Source: Cellvibrionales bacterium UBA2618 (GTDB lineage: Bacteria > Pseudomonadota > Gammaproteobacteria > Pseudomonadales > Porticoccaceae). From it: a DNA stretch of 32,053 nt. Shown here one piece after another: positions 8,536 to 16,122 of the stretch. How positions within the stretch are numbered: the stretch's first letter is position 1; the number at the start of each line of letters is the position of its first letter. Made by a program: the position numbers and the translations under genes. The notes under the pieces were generated by a model. The model was given only the letters and a program-made list of their open reading frames with translations, was not told where the DNA came from and did not search any database. The stretch spans positions 1 to 32,053 of the forward strand of contig DDJS01000115.1 of assembly GCA_002339165.1 (NCBI GenBank), written 5' to 3'.

Positions 8536-8576
8536 TATTCAATTCTTGCATTGAGCATGCAGATTCTGCATTTAAT
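8536..8576 (-). promoter_or_regulatory. Two-half-site AraC/XylS-type operator, copy B
   Basis: On the minus strand the half-sites are TGCA-GAATC-TGCAT and TGCA-AGAAT-TGAATA, with a 20-base period, as in copy A (2551-2591; 32 of 41 bases identical). The distal half also forms a 7-bp-arm palindrome, ATGCAGATTCTGCAT. The proximal half ends in TTGAATA, a possible weak -35, and about 16-17 bases on are AT-rich -10-like bases (AAATAT/AATATT). Orientation toward its gene is the same as in copy A, which favours function over chance. Confidence 0.6.
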
Positions 8577-10325
8577 AGATGGCGGGTTAGCTAAAGGAAC
8601 TGAGAGCGCATACAACCGCGCCTAGCTGCCCACCGGTAATCGGTACCTGCGGGGAGTTCTGCAATCATCAATGTGGGAGACGCATTTTTCCTCGGCGCGT
8701 CGGTTCGCTAAGTATCCTCGGCAATGATCACAAGGGCATACCCCGACGGAGTCACCCAAGAAGACTTTAATGGGTCGACGGGGTAGTTGCCGCAAAGCGC
8801 CTTGTATCATTAGTATAAGCTGTCGTGAAAAGCTTTTTCGACGCCGTTCAGGCCCGTCCAATAGGCGACGCAGGCGCCATAGAAATCCCCCCAGCGTAAG
8901 AACTAGCCTGCGGCTAATAGGCTAACTTTGGCAGCAAGCGAGGCCTGCTAGAGGCCGCCATATCTAAACTCGCCCACGAACACTGGGCGCATACTCTAGT
9001 CGATGGCTTGACGCCGCTAGTGTTGCGCAAGGACAAAACCTATATTATGGCGGTTATTCGCTGCGCCATCGACGGTGAGCTGGAACTGGCAACGCTGAAA
9101 TTGCGGGGAAATATATCGGTGCCGCGCAGAGCTTTGCAAAAACTCGGTGATAACAGGAACCCATCCGACACCGACATTAAAAGCCGAATGGGCGCAGCCA
9201 TGGCGATTGAGCTAGCGTGGGCAGTTTTAGAACCCCTTATCAGCGCATCGTTCGACATTGAATCCCATGAGGTTGACGCTGTAAAACAAAAGATCACCGA
9301 GATAGTGTTATAGATTGCAGAATACTAAACACCTTGTCGCTATCTCCCGACCCGCCAACCACCAAACGTGATTCCGCCAAGCCCCTGCGCAACGCTGAGG
9401 CTTGACTTGCTAACCGACGATCACTGCATCCTTGAACAGAGACGCGGGCAAGCTTGACTGTGGCGGTGCAACGCTGCGGCCCTGCCACTCTGCGATCAAT
9501 GCCACCGTAGGCTGTGATTTGGCTAACCCTAGGCGACGTGCCAAGCGTCGACAACGGAGTTCATCGACTCGGTAGACGACGACCCAGAATACCCGATGAA
9601 CCCAACGTCGGTGGGATGCATAGCGACGACCCTAAACGAAACGGTGATTGCAAAAGCCAAAAATCAATAGCACGCGTTAAACAGTTCTAGGGACAGATGC
9701 CATGCCATTACGACCTCGTCAAATCTTCATTCGCCGACTACTGACAGGGTGACACTGGGCTATTGCTACTAAATGCAACTGGTCGATCTCAACGACAGCC
9801 ATCTTTTGCACCCCGACGGGTCGGTTCACGCGCGATTTCAGATGCCCTGGATGGCCTTGATTTTTCCTGCTAAGCGTGCATTCGCTGTAGCTATTGTGGC
9901 GCAGTCCGTGGGCCTTCGCGGCGCGCGCAGATCAGTACCGCGCTGGCACTCTGCGTTAACACCAGTTTTTTATCCGCGCTTCGCTGCGACCACTTTGAGG
10001 TGATGATCTCACCGAAATCCGCGGCGGTGTGCCGCGACTCCCCGGTGGCCACGACCCTAATTTAGGGGCAATTTTTACGCTATCAATGGTGGTTTTTTTA
10101 CCCTTTGGCTGCAGAAAAAAGACGCTCTTGACAACCGTTAATCGCAACCATGAGGTAACCAAAAGTGACATGATGGAAAAGGCGCGGGACAATCAAGCGC
10201 TTTATTTTTATGTGTTTTGTAGCTCGCATCGACAGCTTGTACGGTAAAGATCAGCCAACGCATCCGTGCTAAAAACTATCATCCCAGGGGTTTTTTAGGG
10301 GCTCGAATGCGCCACCAAGAGCGCT
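8577..10325. other. Long gene-poor, possibly decayed region
   Basis: About 1.75 kb upstream of the monooxygenase operon and downstream of the exporter gene. Reading frames on both strands are broken by many stops, base composition shifts along the stretch, and no complete recognisable protein is found. The longest plausible coding remnant is the ORF at 9008-9313, whose frame is open without an ATG from 8921. A GCGGC/GCCGC inverted repeat lies near 10021-10035 and a CCCTAA/TTAGGG one near 10056-10068. It may be a graveyard of a former gene or mobile element; no terminal repeats or intact transposase are seen. Confidence 0.45.
9008..9313 (+). CDS. Hypothetical protein or gene remnant
   Basis: The frame encodes 101 residues from TTG at 9008, or 88 from ATG at 9047, and is open upstream to 8921 without a usual start codon. 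Visible text includes RCAIDGELELATLKLRGN and the helix-like MGAAMAIELAWAVLEPLI. The composition looks protein-like, but no family is recognised and there is no convincing ribosome site (AAGGA lies 12 bases before the ATG). The missing 5' end within an otherwise gene-free region suggests a truncated or decaying gene. Confidence 0.28.
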   Translation: MTPLVLRKDKTYIMAVIRCAIDGELELATLKLRGNISVPRRALQKLGDNRNPSDTDIKSRMGAAMAIELAWAVLEPLISASFDIESHEVDAVKQKITEIVL

Positions 10326-11558
10326 TTATGAGGCATCGACGGCAGCGCGACGAATCGCTACAAAAACACCGCGAGCCGCCACGCTGCAGACCAGCATAAT
10401 GGCGAAAATCGGCATCAGCGTCCCCTGCGATAGTACCGCAGACAGCGCGCCCACCAGCGCGCCGAGCACAAACAACAGGGTCGCCTGTATAGACGCCGCC
10501 GCACCACTGTTGTGATCAAAAAACGTCATGTAAACGCCGGCGGCGGTCGGCCTAACCGCGCCACCGGCAAATAGACAAAGGCAGATCAGAACGACCACCG
10601 AATACACCTCGGCTACTTCAGATATCGCTGTTAAAAACAACAGCATAGTCGCTAACAGTTGCAATAGATTACCCTCCCCCATCAGCGCCATCGGCGGGGT
10701 TGTTTTCATCCGTCGGGCAGCAAAAAAATTGCCCAGCAACATACTCAGACCGCCAGCGGCAAAAACCCAACAAAATGCCAGCGCCGAGAGACCAAAAATA
10801 CGATCAAAAATCAGCGCGGCATTGGTTAAGTAGACAAAGTAAACCGCGCCGGTTAGAGCGCTAAAAACGTTGTATAAAAGCGCGGTGAGCCGTCCATTTT
10901 GACGCTGCTTGAGAACGCCCCAGTAATTGACAAACAGCGACACGAAGTTGATTCCGGTTGGCGCTGTGAGCATTAATTCAGGAATCTTAAAGGTAAAAAT
11001 ATACCAACAGAGCAAACCGTAGAGCGCCAGAAAAACAAAGATCATTTGCCAACCCCAAGCCGACAACCATAACCCCAGCAGCGGAGCCACCATCGGTGCC
11101 ACCATCATCACCAAAATAACCGAGGCCAAACGCCGGGGAACCTCCTCGACTGGGTATAAGTCGCGCACCTGCGCCATGCACACCACCAGCAGCGCACCCC
11201 CGCCCAGCGCTTGCACTACCCGCAAGCCCTGCATTTCATAGATACCAGGCGCCAATATAATCGCTAGGGTCGCTGCGGAAAAGATCAATAATGCAAAACT
11301 ACCCACCGGTTTGCGGCCCAATTGATCGGACAGTGCACCACCGAAAAATTGCCCCAGGGCATTGCCAATCAAGTAAGCACTGATGGTCAGATTAACCGCC
11401 GCAAGATCGACCTGAAAATGTTCCCCCAGTTGACCGAGAACCGGAAGGTATGCGTCCACAGACAGCGGCGCCAAAGCCGACATAGCACCCAAAAAAACCA
11501 TAAACATCACTGACGTTTGTAATGTCTGTCGCGCTAATGGCTGGGGTGCTTTGGGCAT
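10326..11558 (-). CDS. Bcr/CflA-type multidrug/H+ antiporter (MFS)
   Basis: Inner-membrane exporter of the major facilitator superfamily, DHA1 group, 410 residues with about 12 hydrophobic segments. The first helix carries the PLSVDAYLPVLGQL motif (31-44), characteristic of Bcr/CflA-type transporters. The loop after helix 2 carries motif A as GALSDQLGRKPV (74-85). A glycine/proline-rich segment in helix 5 (APMVAPLLGLW) corresponds to the antiporter motif C. It is expected to expel drugs or small metabolites in exchange for protons; the substrate cannot be assigned. It is divergent from the TIGR02444 gene with only 51 bases between the start codons, so the two share a control region. No clear terminator is seen downstream. 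Confidence 0.9.
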   Translation of the reverse strand: MPKAPQPLARQTLQTSVMFMVFLGAMSALAPLSVDAYLPVLGQLGEHFQVDLAAVNLTISAYLIGNALGQFFGGALSDQLGRKPVGSFALLIFSAATLAIILAPGIYEMQGLRVVQALGGGALLVVCMAQVRDLYPVEEVPRRLASVILVMMVAPMVAPLLGLWLSAWGWQMIFVFLALYGLLCWYIFTFKIPELMLTAPTGINFVSLFVNYWGVLKQRQNGRLTALLYNVFSALTGAVYFVYLTNAALIFDRIFGLSALAFCWVFAAGGLSMLLGNFFAARRMKTTPPMALMGEGNLLQLLATMLLFLTAISEVAEVYSVVVLICLCLFAGGAVRPTAAGVYMTFFDHNSGAAASIQATLLFVLGALVGALSAVLSQGTLMPIFAIMLVCSVAARGVFVAIRRAAVDAS

Positions 11559-11580
11559 AAAGACGACAACTTGCTATAGT
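11551..11580 (+). promoter_or_regulatory. Candidate promoter of the TIGR02444-type gene
   Basis: TTGGGC (11551-11556), an 18-base spacer and TATAGT (11575-11580) form a fair sigma70 match pointing to the gene at 11610. The -35 box lies inside the first codons of the divergent exporter gene, so the promoters overlap. A short inverted repeat GGAAC/GTTCC (11584-11600) lies in the predicted leader. Confidence 0.45.
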
Positions 11581-11609
11581 GATGGAACACTTGAGGTTCC
11601 GATGATCGC

Positions 11610-12149
11610 ATGATGCCAGATTATTCCGACTCGCCGCTATGGTTATTTTGTCTCGCGCTCTACGCCCGCCCAGAGGTCGCTGAAAGTTGCCTAAACCTGC
11701 AGGATCGATACCATGCAGATGTAAATATTATATTGTATTTACTGTGGTTGGCGAGTCTCAAAAGACGACTTAGCGACACCGAAATTGAGCGCATCACGAG
11801 CGCCACTCAGGACTGGCGTGAACGGATAATAAAGCCGCTACGCGCGTCGCGGCAGGGCCTTAAAAATAGCCCGCCAATGCCGACTCAAACGGCTGCAGAG
11901 AGGCTTCGGCAGCTACTCAAAAAGCTCGAATTAAATGCCGAAAAATTGCAACTGCAACGCCTGTTTGAATCCGCTCAGCCATCGCTGCTGGGCGACCACG
12001 CCGAAGATATCATCGAGGCGTGTCGATCAAACCTCGAACTTTATAACCAAACCCTCGGCAACCGATTCGAGGTTGCCGATATCGATCGTTTAGTCTACGC
12101 CATGAACCTCCAGACCGGCGCGCCAAATCAAACCGACGGGCCTCCATAA
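11610..12149 (+). CDS. TIGR02444 (DUF2390) family protein
   Basis: 179-residue cytoplasmic protein with the features of TIGR02444/DUF2390: an N-terminal SPLWLFCLALYARPEVAESCLNLQDRYHADVN-type opening (about 7-39), then a short hydrophobic stretch NIILYLLWLASL. A helical body contains W-R-E-R-I-I-x-P-L-R (about 68-77) and L-R-Q-L-L-K-K-L-E-L. The family occurs in proteobacteria and has no established function. Two ATGs stand in tandem at 11610; GAGG lies about 14 bases upstream. A likely intrinsic terminator follows at 12268-12299. Confidence 0.85.
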   Translation: MMPDYSDSPLWLFCLALYARPEVAESCLNLQDRYHADVNIILYLLWLASLKRRLSDTEIERITSATQDWRERIIKPLRASRQGLKNSPPMPTQTAAERLRQLLKKLELNAEKLQLQRLFESAQPSLLGDHAEDIIEACRSNLELYNQTLGNRFEVADIDRLVYAMNLQTGAPNQTDGPP

Positions 12150-12267
12150 AACCCTCGAAGTCTCTGAAACACCGCCACCCGATACCCGCCGATGAGTAGC
12201 TCAAGACAGCCATGGATTGGGACTGGGAAAGCAACCGCGGCAAACGCTTGGGCCCACCTCACACGAC

Positions 12268-12299
12268 GCTAAAAATCCGCATAGCACGGGCTTTTTAGC
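12268..12299 (+). terminator. Likely intrinsic terminator after the TIGR02444-type gene
   Basis: GCTAAAAA (12268-12275) pairs with TTTTTAGC (12292-12299), with CC/GG pairs continuing the stem around a central bulge. The second arm supplies a five-T run. The symmetric A-tract and T-tract would let it work on both strands. It lies about 120 bases after the stop codon. Confidence 0.55.
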
Positions 12300-12741
12300 C
12301 GTCCAAGACGATAGCCCTAGACGCCATATCAAATAACTCGCAACAGCTATTTACGTCCATATTGGATAAAAAAATCGATCCAAATGCGCAAAACAGGGTG
12401 CTTATCTGGCCCCCCGCCAACGACTTTAAGGAACCCACTATTTGATAAATAATGGCCAACAATCGCTTGCCAAAGGCATTGAAGTTCGCTACCTTACATT
12501 GACAAGGTGAATACTTAATATAAATAAAAAGAATATAAAACAAAGAAGTTTGTAATTACTGATCTATTAAAAAAGCGGCTTATGCCCTGTAGTCAGTCAA
12601 TTAATTAGAGGTGTTTATGCCGCTAAGAGGGATCTATAAGACACCCCAAATGGGGAGTCGAAGAGTATTTTTACGCAACAAAAACCGACTGCCCAGCAGC
12701 GGCTGGTCGACTGCGGTGGATACTCGCTCAGCACACGTCCG
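12300..12741. other. Upstream region of the nuo operon
   Basis: About 440 bases. TTGACA occurs at 12499-12504, followed 16 bases later by TAAATA, with a very AT-rich tract through 12570; this is the best promoter candidate for nuo but the -10 is weak. A 6-bp inverted repeat TTGGAT/ATCCAA lies near 12363-12384. A possible 49-codon leader ORF with a good ribosome site begins at 12617. No other feature is seen. Confidence 0.4.
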
Positions 12742-12766
12742 ATGCAACCGTGGCGGGGTGGTCTAG
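12617..12766 (+). CDS. Possible leader ORF coupled to nuoA
   Basis: ATG at 12617 is preceded by AGAGGTG at good spacing, a better ribosome site than that of nuoA itself. It opens 49 codons for a basic peptide starting MPLRGIYKTPQMGSRRVFL. Its TAG stop overlaps by one base a GTG codon in the nuoA frame (TAGTG at 12764-12768), an arrangement typical of translational coupling. No similarity is recognised. It may be a true leader peptide or just an open leader sequence. Confidence 0.3.
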   Translation: MPLRGIYKTPQMGSRRVFLRNKNRLPSSGWSTAVDTRSAHVRCNRGGVV

Positions 12767-13197
12767 TGGCGACCTCAAGTACCGAAATTTGGCCCCTCGC
12801 GGTCTATACCCTGATGGTAATTTTGTTGGTCATCACCATGTTGGTGCTGTCGTGGCTGCTCGGTCAGCGCCGCCGCGAAGATGCCACCAATGAGCCATTT
12901 GAATCCGGCATTGTGTCGGTTGGTAATTCCCAAATCCGCATCTCGGTAGAATTTTATCTGGTCGCCATCTTCTTTGTGATCTTCGATCTCGAGACAGTAT
13001 TTATCTTTGCTTGGGCAGTGGCCTTTTTTGAACTCGGCTGGCAAGGCTATTTTTCGATGTTGGTATTTATCGCTGTGCTGACGCTGGCGCTCATCTACGA
13101 ATGGCGCTGCGGCGGTCTCGACTGGGGCAACAAAGAGCGCATCGGTTTGCGCAAAGCGCAAGCCGATGCGCTCAGTGCAGAGGGAGTCGATCGATGA
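12742..13197 (+). CDS. nuoA: NADH-quinone oxidoreductase subunit A
   Basis: Small membrane subunit of complex I that helps form the quinone-site junction with NuoH and NuoJ. It has 151 residues from ATG 12742, or 143 from GTG 12766, against about 147 in E. coli. Three hydrophobic helices are seen, with the conserved N-E-P-F-E-S-G-I loop between the first two and FYLVAIFFVIFDLETVFIFAWA in the second, including the invariant Asp-Leu-Glu. The GTG alternative has GGGG seven bases upstream and overlaps the stop of the leader ORF, so the exact start is uncertain. First gene of the operon; it ends in an ATGA overlap with nuoB. Confidence 0.95.
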   Translation: MQPWRGGLVATSSTEIWPLAVYTLMVILLVITMLVLSWLLGQRRREDATNEPFESGIVSVGNSQIRISVEFYLVAIFFVIFDLETVFIFAWAVAFFELGWQGYFSMLVFIAVLTLALIYEWRCGGLDWGNKERIGLRKAQADALSAEGVDR

Positions 13198-13829
13198 AAT
13201 GGAGCCTAAGTCGCCCCGGTGACGACAACGACATGCTGAATATGGACGCCGTCGAGGAGCAGGTCAAACGCAACGTCGCCTTTGCTAAACTCGAAGATTT
13301 GGTCGCCTGGGGACGGGCCCACTCGCTGTGGCCATTTAATTTTGGCCTATCCTGTTGTTACGTCGAAATGGCGACCTCGTTTACCAGCCGCCACGATATC
13401 GCTCGGTTCGGTTCAGAGGTCATCCGCGCCACCCCCCGCCAAGCCGATTTAATGGTTATCTCCGGCACCTGCTTCCTGAAAATGGCACCGGTAGTGCAAC
13501 GGCTTTACGACCAGTTGTTAGAGCCTCGTTGGATTATTTCCATGGGTTCGTGCGCCAATTCTGGCGGCATGTACGACATCTATTCGGTGGTCCAAGGGGT
13601 CGACAAATTTATTCCCGTGGACGTCTACGTTCCCGGTTGTCCTCCGCGTCCAGAGGCGCTGATGCAGGGGCTGATTATGCTGCAGGAATCGATCGGCAAA
13701 GAGCGCCGCCCCATCAGTTGGGCTGCCGGTGATCAGAGGATCATTAAACCGACAAAAATCAGCAAGCGCGATGAACTCACCGCACAGCGTATCCAAGCGA
13801 CAGAATTAAGGGAACCGAAAGACAGCTAG
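13194..13829 (+). CDS. nuoB: NADH-quinone oxidoreductase subunit B
   Basis: Peripheral-arm subunit carrying cluster N2, the last iron-sulfur centre before quinone. The 211-residue protein shows its four ligands: the adjacent pair C54-C55 (GLSCCYVEM), C120 (SMGSCANSGG) and C149 (YVPGCPPRPE), with spacing identical to E. coli. The reading frame is open further upstream, but ATG 13194 is chosen because it overlaps the nuoA stop (ATGA), has GAGGGAG before it and gives the normal length. The C-terminal tail after about residue 180 is lysine/arginine-rich. Confidence 0.97.
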   Translation: MKWSLSRPGDDNDMLNMDAVEEQVKRNVAFAKLEDLVAWGRAHSLWPFNFGLSCCYVEMATSFTSRHDIARFGSEVIRATPRQADLMVISGTCFLKMAPVVQRLYDQLLEPRWIISMGSCANSGGMYDIYSVVQGVDKFIPVDVYVPGCPPRPEALMQGLIMLQESIGKERRPISWAAGDQRIIKPTKISKRDELTAQRIQATELREPKDS

Positions 13830-13858
13830 ATATTTTTATCAATAACCCCGAGGTCGAC

Positions 13859-15610
13859 ATGCAAGCAGCCGCAACGCGAGCCGCAAGTTCAGTTGAAGAA
13901 CGCCTCTACCGAGAATTCGGAGAGGCGCTATTTGTCGATCAACCCTGTGCCGACGGCGTGCGCACCCTGTGGATTAGCCGCGAAAATCTAACTGCTGTAC
14001 TGACGTTTTTACGACCCCACTTCTGCATGCTCTACGATCTATTTGCCATTGACGAGCGCACCCGCGAGCATCGCGCCGGGCAACCTGCGGCAGATTTCAC
14101 CGTCGTCTATCAACTGCTGTCAATGCGCCGCAACGAAGATCTGCGAATTAAAGTCGGCCTTGCCGAGAGCGATCTCAACCTGCCGACCAGCATCGCTATT
14201 TGGCCCAACGCCAACTGGTATGAGCGCGAAGCCTGGGACATGTTTGGCATCACCTTTGAGGGTCATCCCAACCTGTACCGTATTTTGTTACCGCCGACCT
14301 GGGAGGGTCATGCGCTGCGCAAGGATCACCCCTCTCGCGCCACAGAAATGGCGCCCTTTGAAATGGGCCCCGAACGGGTCGCTCGGGAACAGGAAGCCCT
14401 GCGCTTCAGACCGGAGGAGTGGGGCATGCAAACCGCAACGGAGGATCACGAGTACATGTTCCTCAACCTCGGCCCCAACCATCCGAGCGTGCATGGGGTG
14501 TTCCGCATTGCCCTGCAACTCGACGGCGAAGTCATCGTCGATTCGGTGCCGGACATCGGCTACCACCACCGCGGCGCCGAAAAGATGGCCGAGCGCCAGA
14601 CTTGGCATACCTACATCCCCTACACCGATCGCATCGATTATCTGGGCGGCGTGATGAACAATCTCGCCTATATCCAATCGGTTGAGATTCTCGCCGGAAT
14701 CCAAGTTCCAGAGCGCGCCAAAATCATCCGCATTATGCTCGCTGAATTATTTCGCATCGCCAGTCATCTGGTGTTCTACGGTACTTTTGTGCAGGACGTC
14801 GGCCAGATGTCGCCAGTGTTTTATATGTTTGCCGATCGAGAACGTCTGTTTGGCATCATCGAGGCCATCACTGGCGGGCGAATGCACCCAGCGTGGTTCC
14901 GAATTGGTGGCGTTAGCCAAGATCTGCCCAACGGTTGGCAGCACATGGTGCGCGAGTTTATCGACGGCATGCCAGCGCGGCTCGACCACTACGACAAGAT
15001 GGCCATGCAAAACAAAATACTCAAGGATCGAACCGTCGGTATCGGCGTCTACACCGAGCGCGAGGCGCTGGATTGGGGCATTACCGGGCCCGGATTACGC
15101 GCCACGGGTAACGATTGGGACGTGCGTAAAAAACGCCCCTACGGCGGTTATGATCAATTTGACTTCGAGGTGCCGACCTCCAACAACGGCGACTGCTATG
15201 AGCGCGCCGAACTGCGCATCGAAGAAATCCGCCAGAGCCTAAAGATCATTCGCCAATGCGTCGACAACATGCCTTCTGGCCCCTATAAAAGCACCCACTC
15301 GGCGACCACACCACCGCCCAAAGAGCGCACCATGGAGGATATCGAAACCCTAATACATCATTTTTTAAACGTCAGTTGGGGGCCAGTAATCCCCGCGGGC
15401 GAAGCCTCGGTAATGATCGAGGCCACCAAGGGAATCAATAGCTATCACTTGATCAGCGACGGCGGCACCAACTCGTACCGCACCCGTATTCGCACGCCGT
15501 CGTTTCCACATTTGCAGCAAATTCCACTGATTAGTCGTGGCCTTATGATCCCCGATCTAATCGCTATTCTTGCCAGTATTGACTTTGTTATGGCGGACGT
15601 TGACCGATGA
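13859..15610 (+). CDS. nuoCD: NADH-quinone oxidoreductase fused subunits C and D
   Basis: Fusion of the 30-kDa and 49-kDa complex I subunits in one 583-residue chain, as in E. coli and many other gammaproteobacteria (about 596-600). The NuoC part (about 1-190) includes the signature NWYEREAWDMFGITFEGHP (119-137). The NuoD part begins near 198 with FLNLGPNHPSVHG; H208 and H212 correspond to the quinone-site histidine loop. Further NuoD signatures are GYHHRGAEKM and the closing SYRTRIRTPSF and SIDFVMADVDR. It starts at ATG 13859 behind GAGG, 29 bases after nuoB, and its stop overlaps the nuoE start (ATGA). Confidence 0.97.
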   Translation: MQAAATRAASSVEERLYREFGEALFVDQPCADGVRTLWISRENLTAVLTFLRPHFCMLYDLFAIDERTREHRAGQPAADFTVVYQLLSMRRNEDLRIKVGLAESDLNLPTSIAIWPNANWYEREAWDMFGITFEGHPNLYRILLPPTWEGHALRKDHPSRATEMAPFEMGPERVAREQEALRFRPEEWGMQTATEDHEYMFLNLGPNHPSVHGVFRIALQLDGEVIVDSVPDIGYHHRGAEKMAERQTWHTYIPYTDRIDYLGGVMNNLAYIQSVEILAGIQVPERAKIIRIMLAELFRIASHLVFYGTFVQDVGQMSPVFYMFADRERLFGIIEAITGGRMHPAWFRIGGVSQDLPNGWQHMVREFIDGMPARLDHYDKMAMQNKILKDRTVGIGVYTEREALDWGITGPGLRATGNDWDVRKKRPYGGYDQFDFEVPTSNNGDCYERAELRIEEIRQSLKIIRQCVDNMPSGPYKSTHSATTPPPKERTMEDIETLIHHFLNVSWGPVIPAGEASVMIEATKGINSYHLISDGGTNSYRTRIRTPSFPHLQQIPLISRGLMIPDLIAILASIDFVMADVDR

Positions 15611-16122
15611 CCCAGCAGCCCATTCAAACCGATTTAAACTCCGTCCTTAGCCACGAGGAAATTCACGCCATCGATGCAGAACTAAGCCATGTTCCGTACA
15701 AATCTGGCGCCGCCATCGACGCGCTTAAAATCGTTCAGGAACGGCGCGGTTGGGTGTCAGATGACTGCTTGATGGCAATCGCCAGACATCTGGATATGTC
15801 GGCTGAACAAATGGAGGGCATCGCGACTTTTTATAATCTAATCTACCGCCGCCCAGTCGGCGAAAAAGTCATTTTGTTTTGCGATAGCGTGAGCTGTTGG
15901 ATCTGCGATTGCGATGGCATTAAAGCTAAAATCTCCCAATATTTGCAGATCGATTACGGCGAAACCACCACCGATAACCGCTACACCTTGTTACCGGTAC
16001 CCTGCCTCGGTGCCTGTGATCGCGCGCCGGTGATGATGGTCGGTGACGAATTGATAACCGACCTCGACGACGCCCGCATCGAACTGTTATTCGGCACTCA
16101 CAACGAAGCGCGGACAGACTGA
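15607..16122 (+). CDS. nuoE: NADH-quinone oxidoreductase subunit E
   Basis: 24-kDa subunit of the NADH-oxidising module, 171 residues, holding the [2Fe-2S] cluster N1a. Ligands are C92 and C97 (CDSVSC) and C133 and C137 (CLGAC), at the same positions as in E. coli. The N-terminal helical region includes KSGAAIDALKIVQERRGWV, typical of the family. Two extra cysteines (C100, C102) follow the first pair. The gene overlaps nuoCD by 4 bases and nuoF by 1 base (TGATG). Confidence 0.97.
   Translation: MTQQPIQTDLNSVLSHEEIHAIDAELSHVPYKSGAAIDALKIVQERRGWVSDDCLMAIARHLDMSAEQMEGIATFYNLIYRRPVGEKVILFCDSVSCWICDCDGIKAKISQYLQIDYGETTTDNRYTLLPVPCLGACDRAPVMMVGDELITDLDDARIELLFGTHNEARTD

Noticed and set aside
8622..8861. 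Minus-strand ORF of 79 codons with several Cys/His
   Set aside because: No ribosome site, no recognisable zinc-finger spacing and no supporting context; more likely a chance open frame.
9314..9321. Third TGCAGAAT word resembling the operator half-site
   Set aside because: No second half-site at the 20-base period and no gene start in a fitting position; an 8-base word is expected by chance.
9690..9850. Possible remnant of a REP-associated tyrosine transposase (text like MPLRPRQI followed by QLVD further on)
   Set aside because: The match needs frameshifts and covers only a few residues; no catalytic HUH motif and no terminal repeats are visible.
12752..12772. tRNA-like GTGGTCTAGTGGC word near the nuoA start
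   Set aside because: No matching acceptor stem, anticodon arm or T-loop follows, and it lies in the nuoA reading frame.
13101..13193. Upstream extension of nuoB by 31 codons
   Set aside because: It lies within nuoA, has no ribosome site, and the extra residues are unlike any NuoB; the ATGA junction at 13194 is the natural start.
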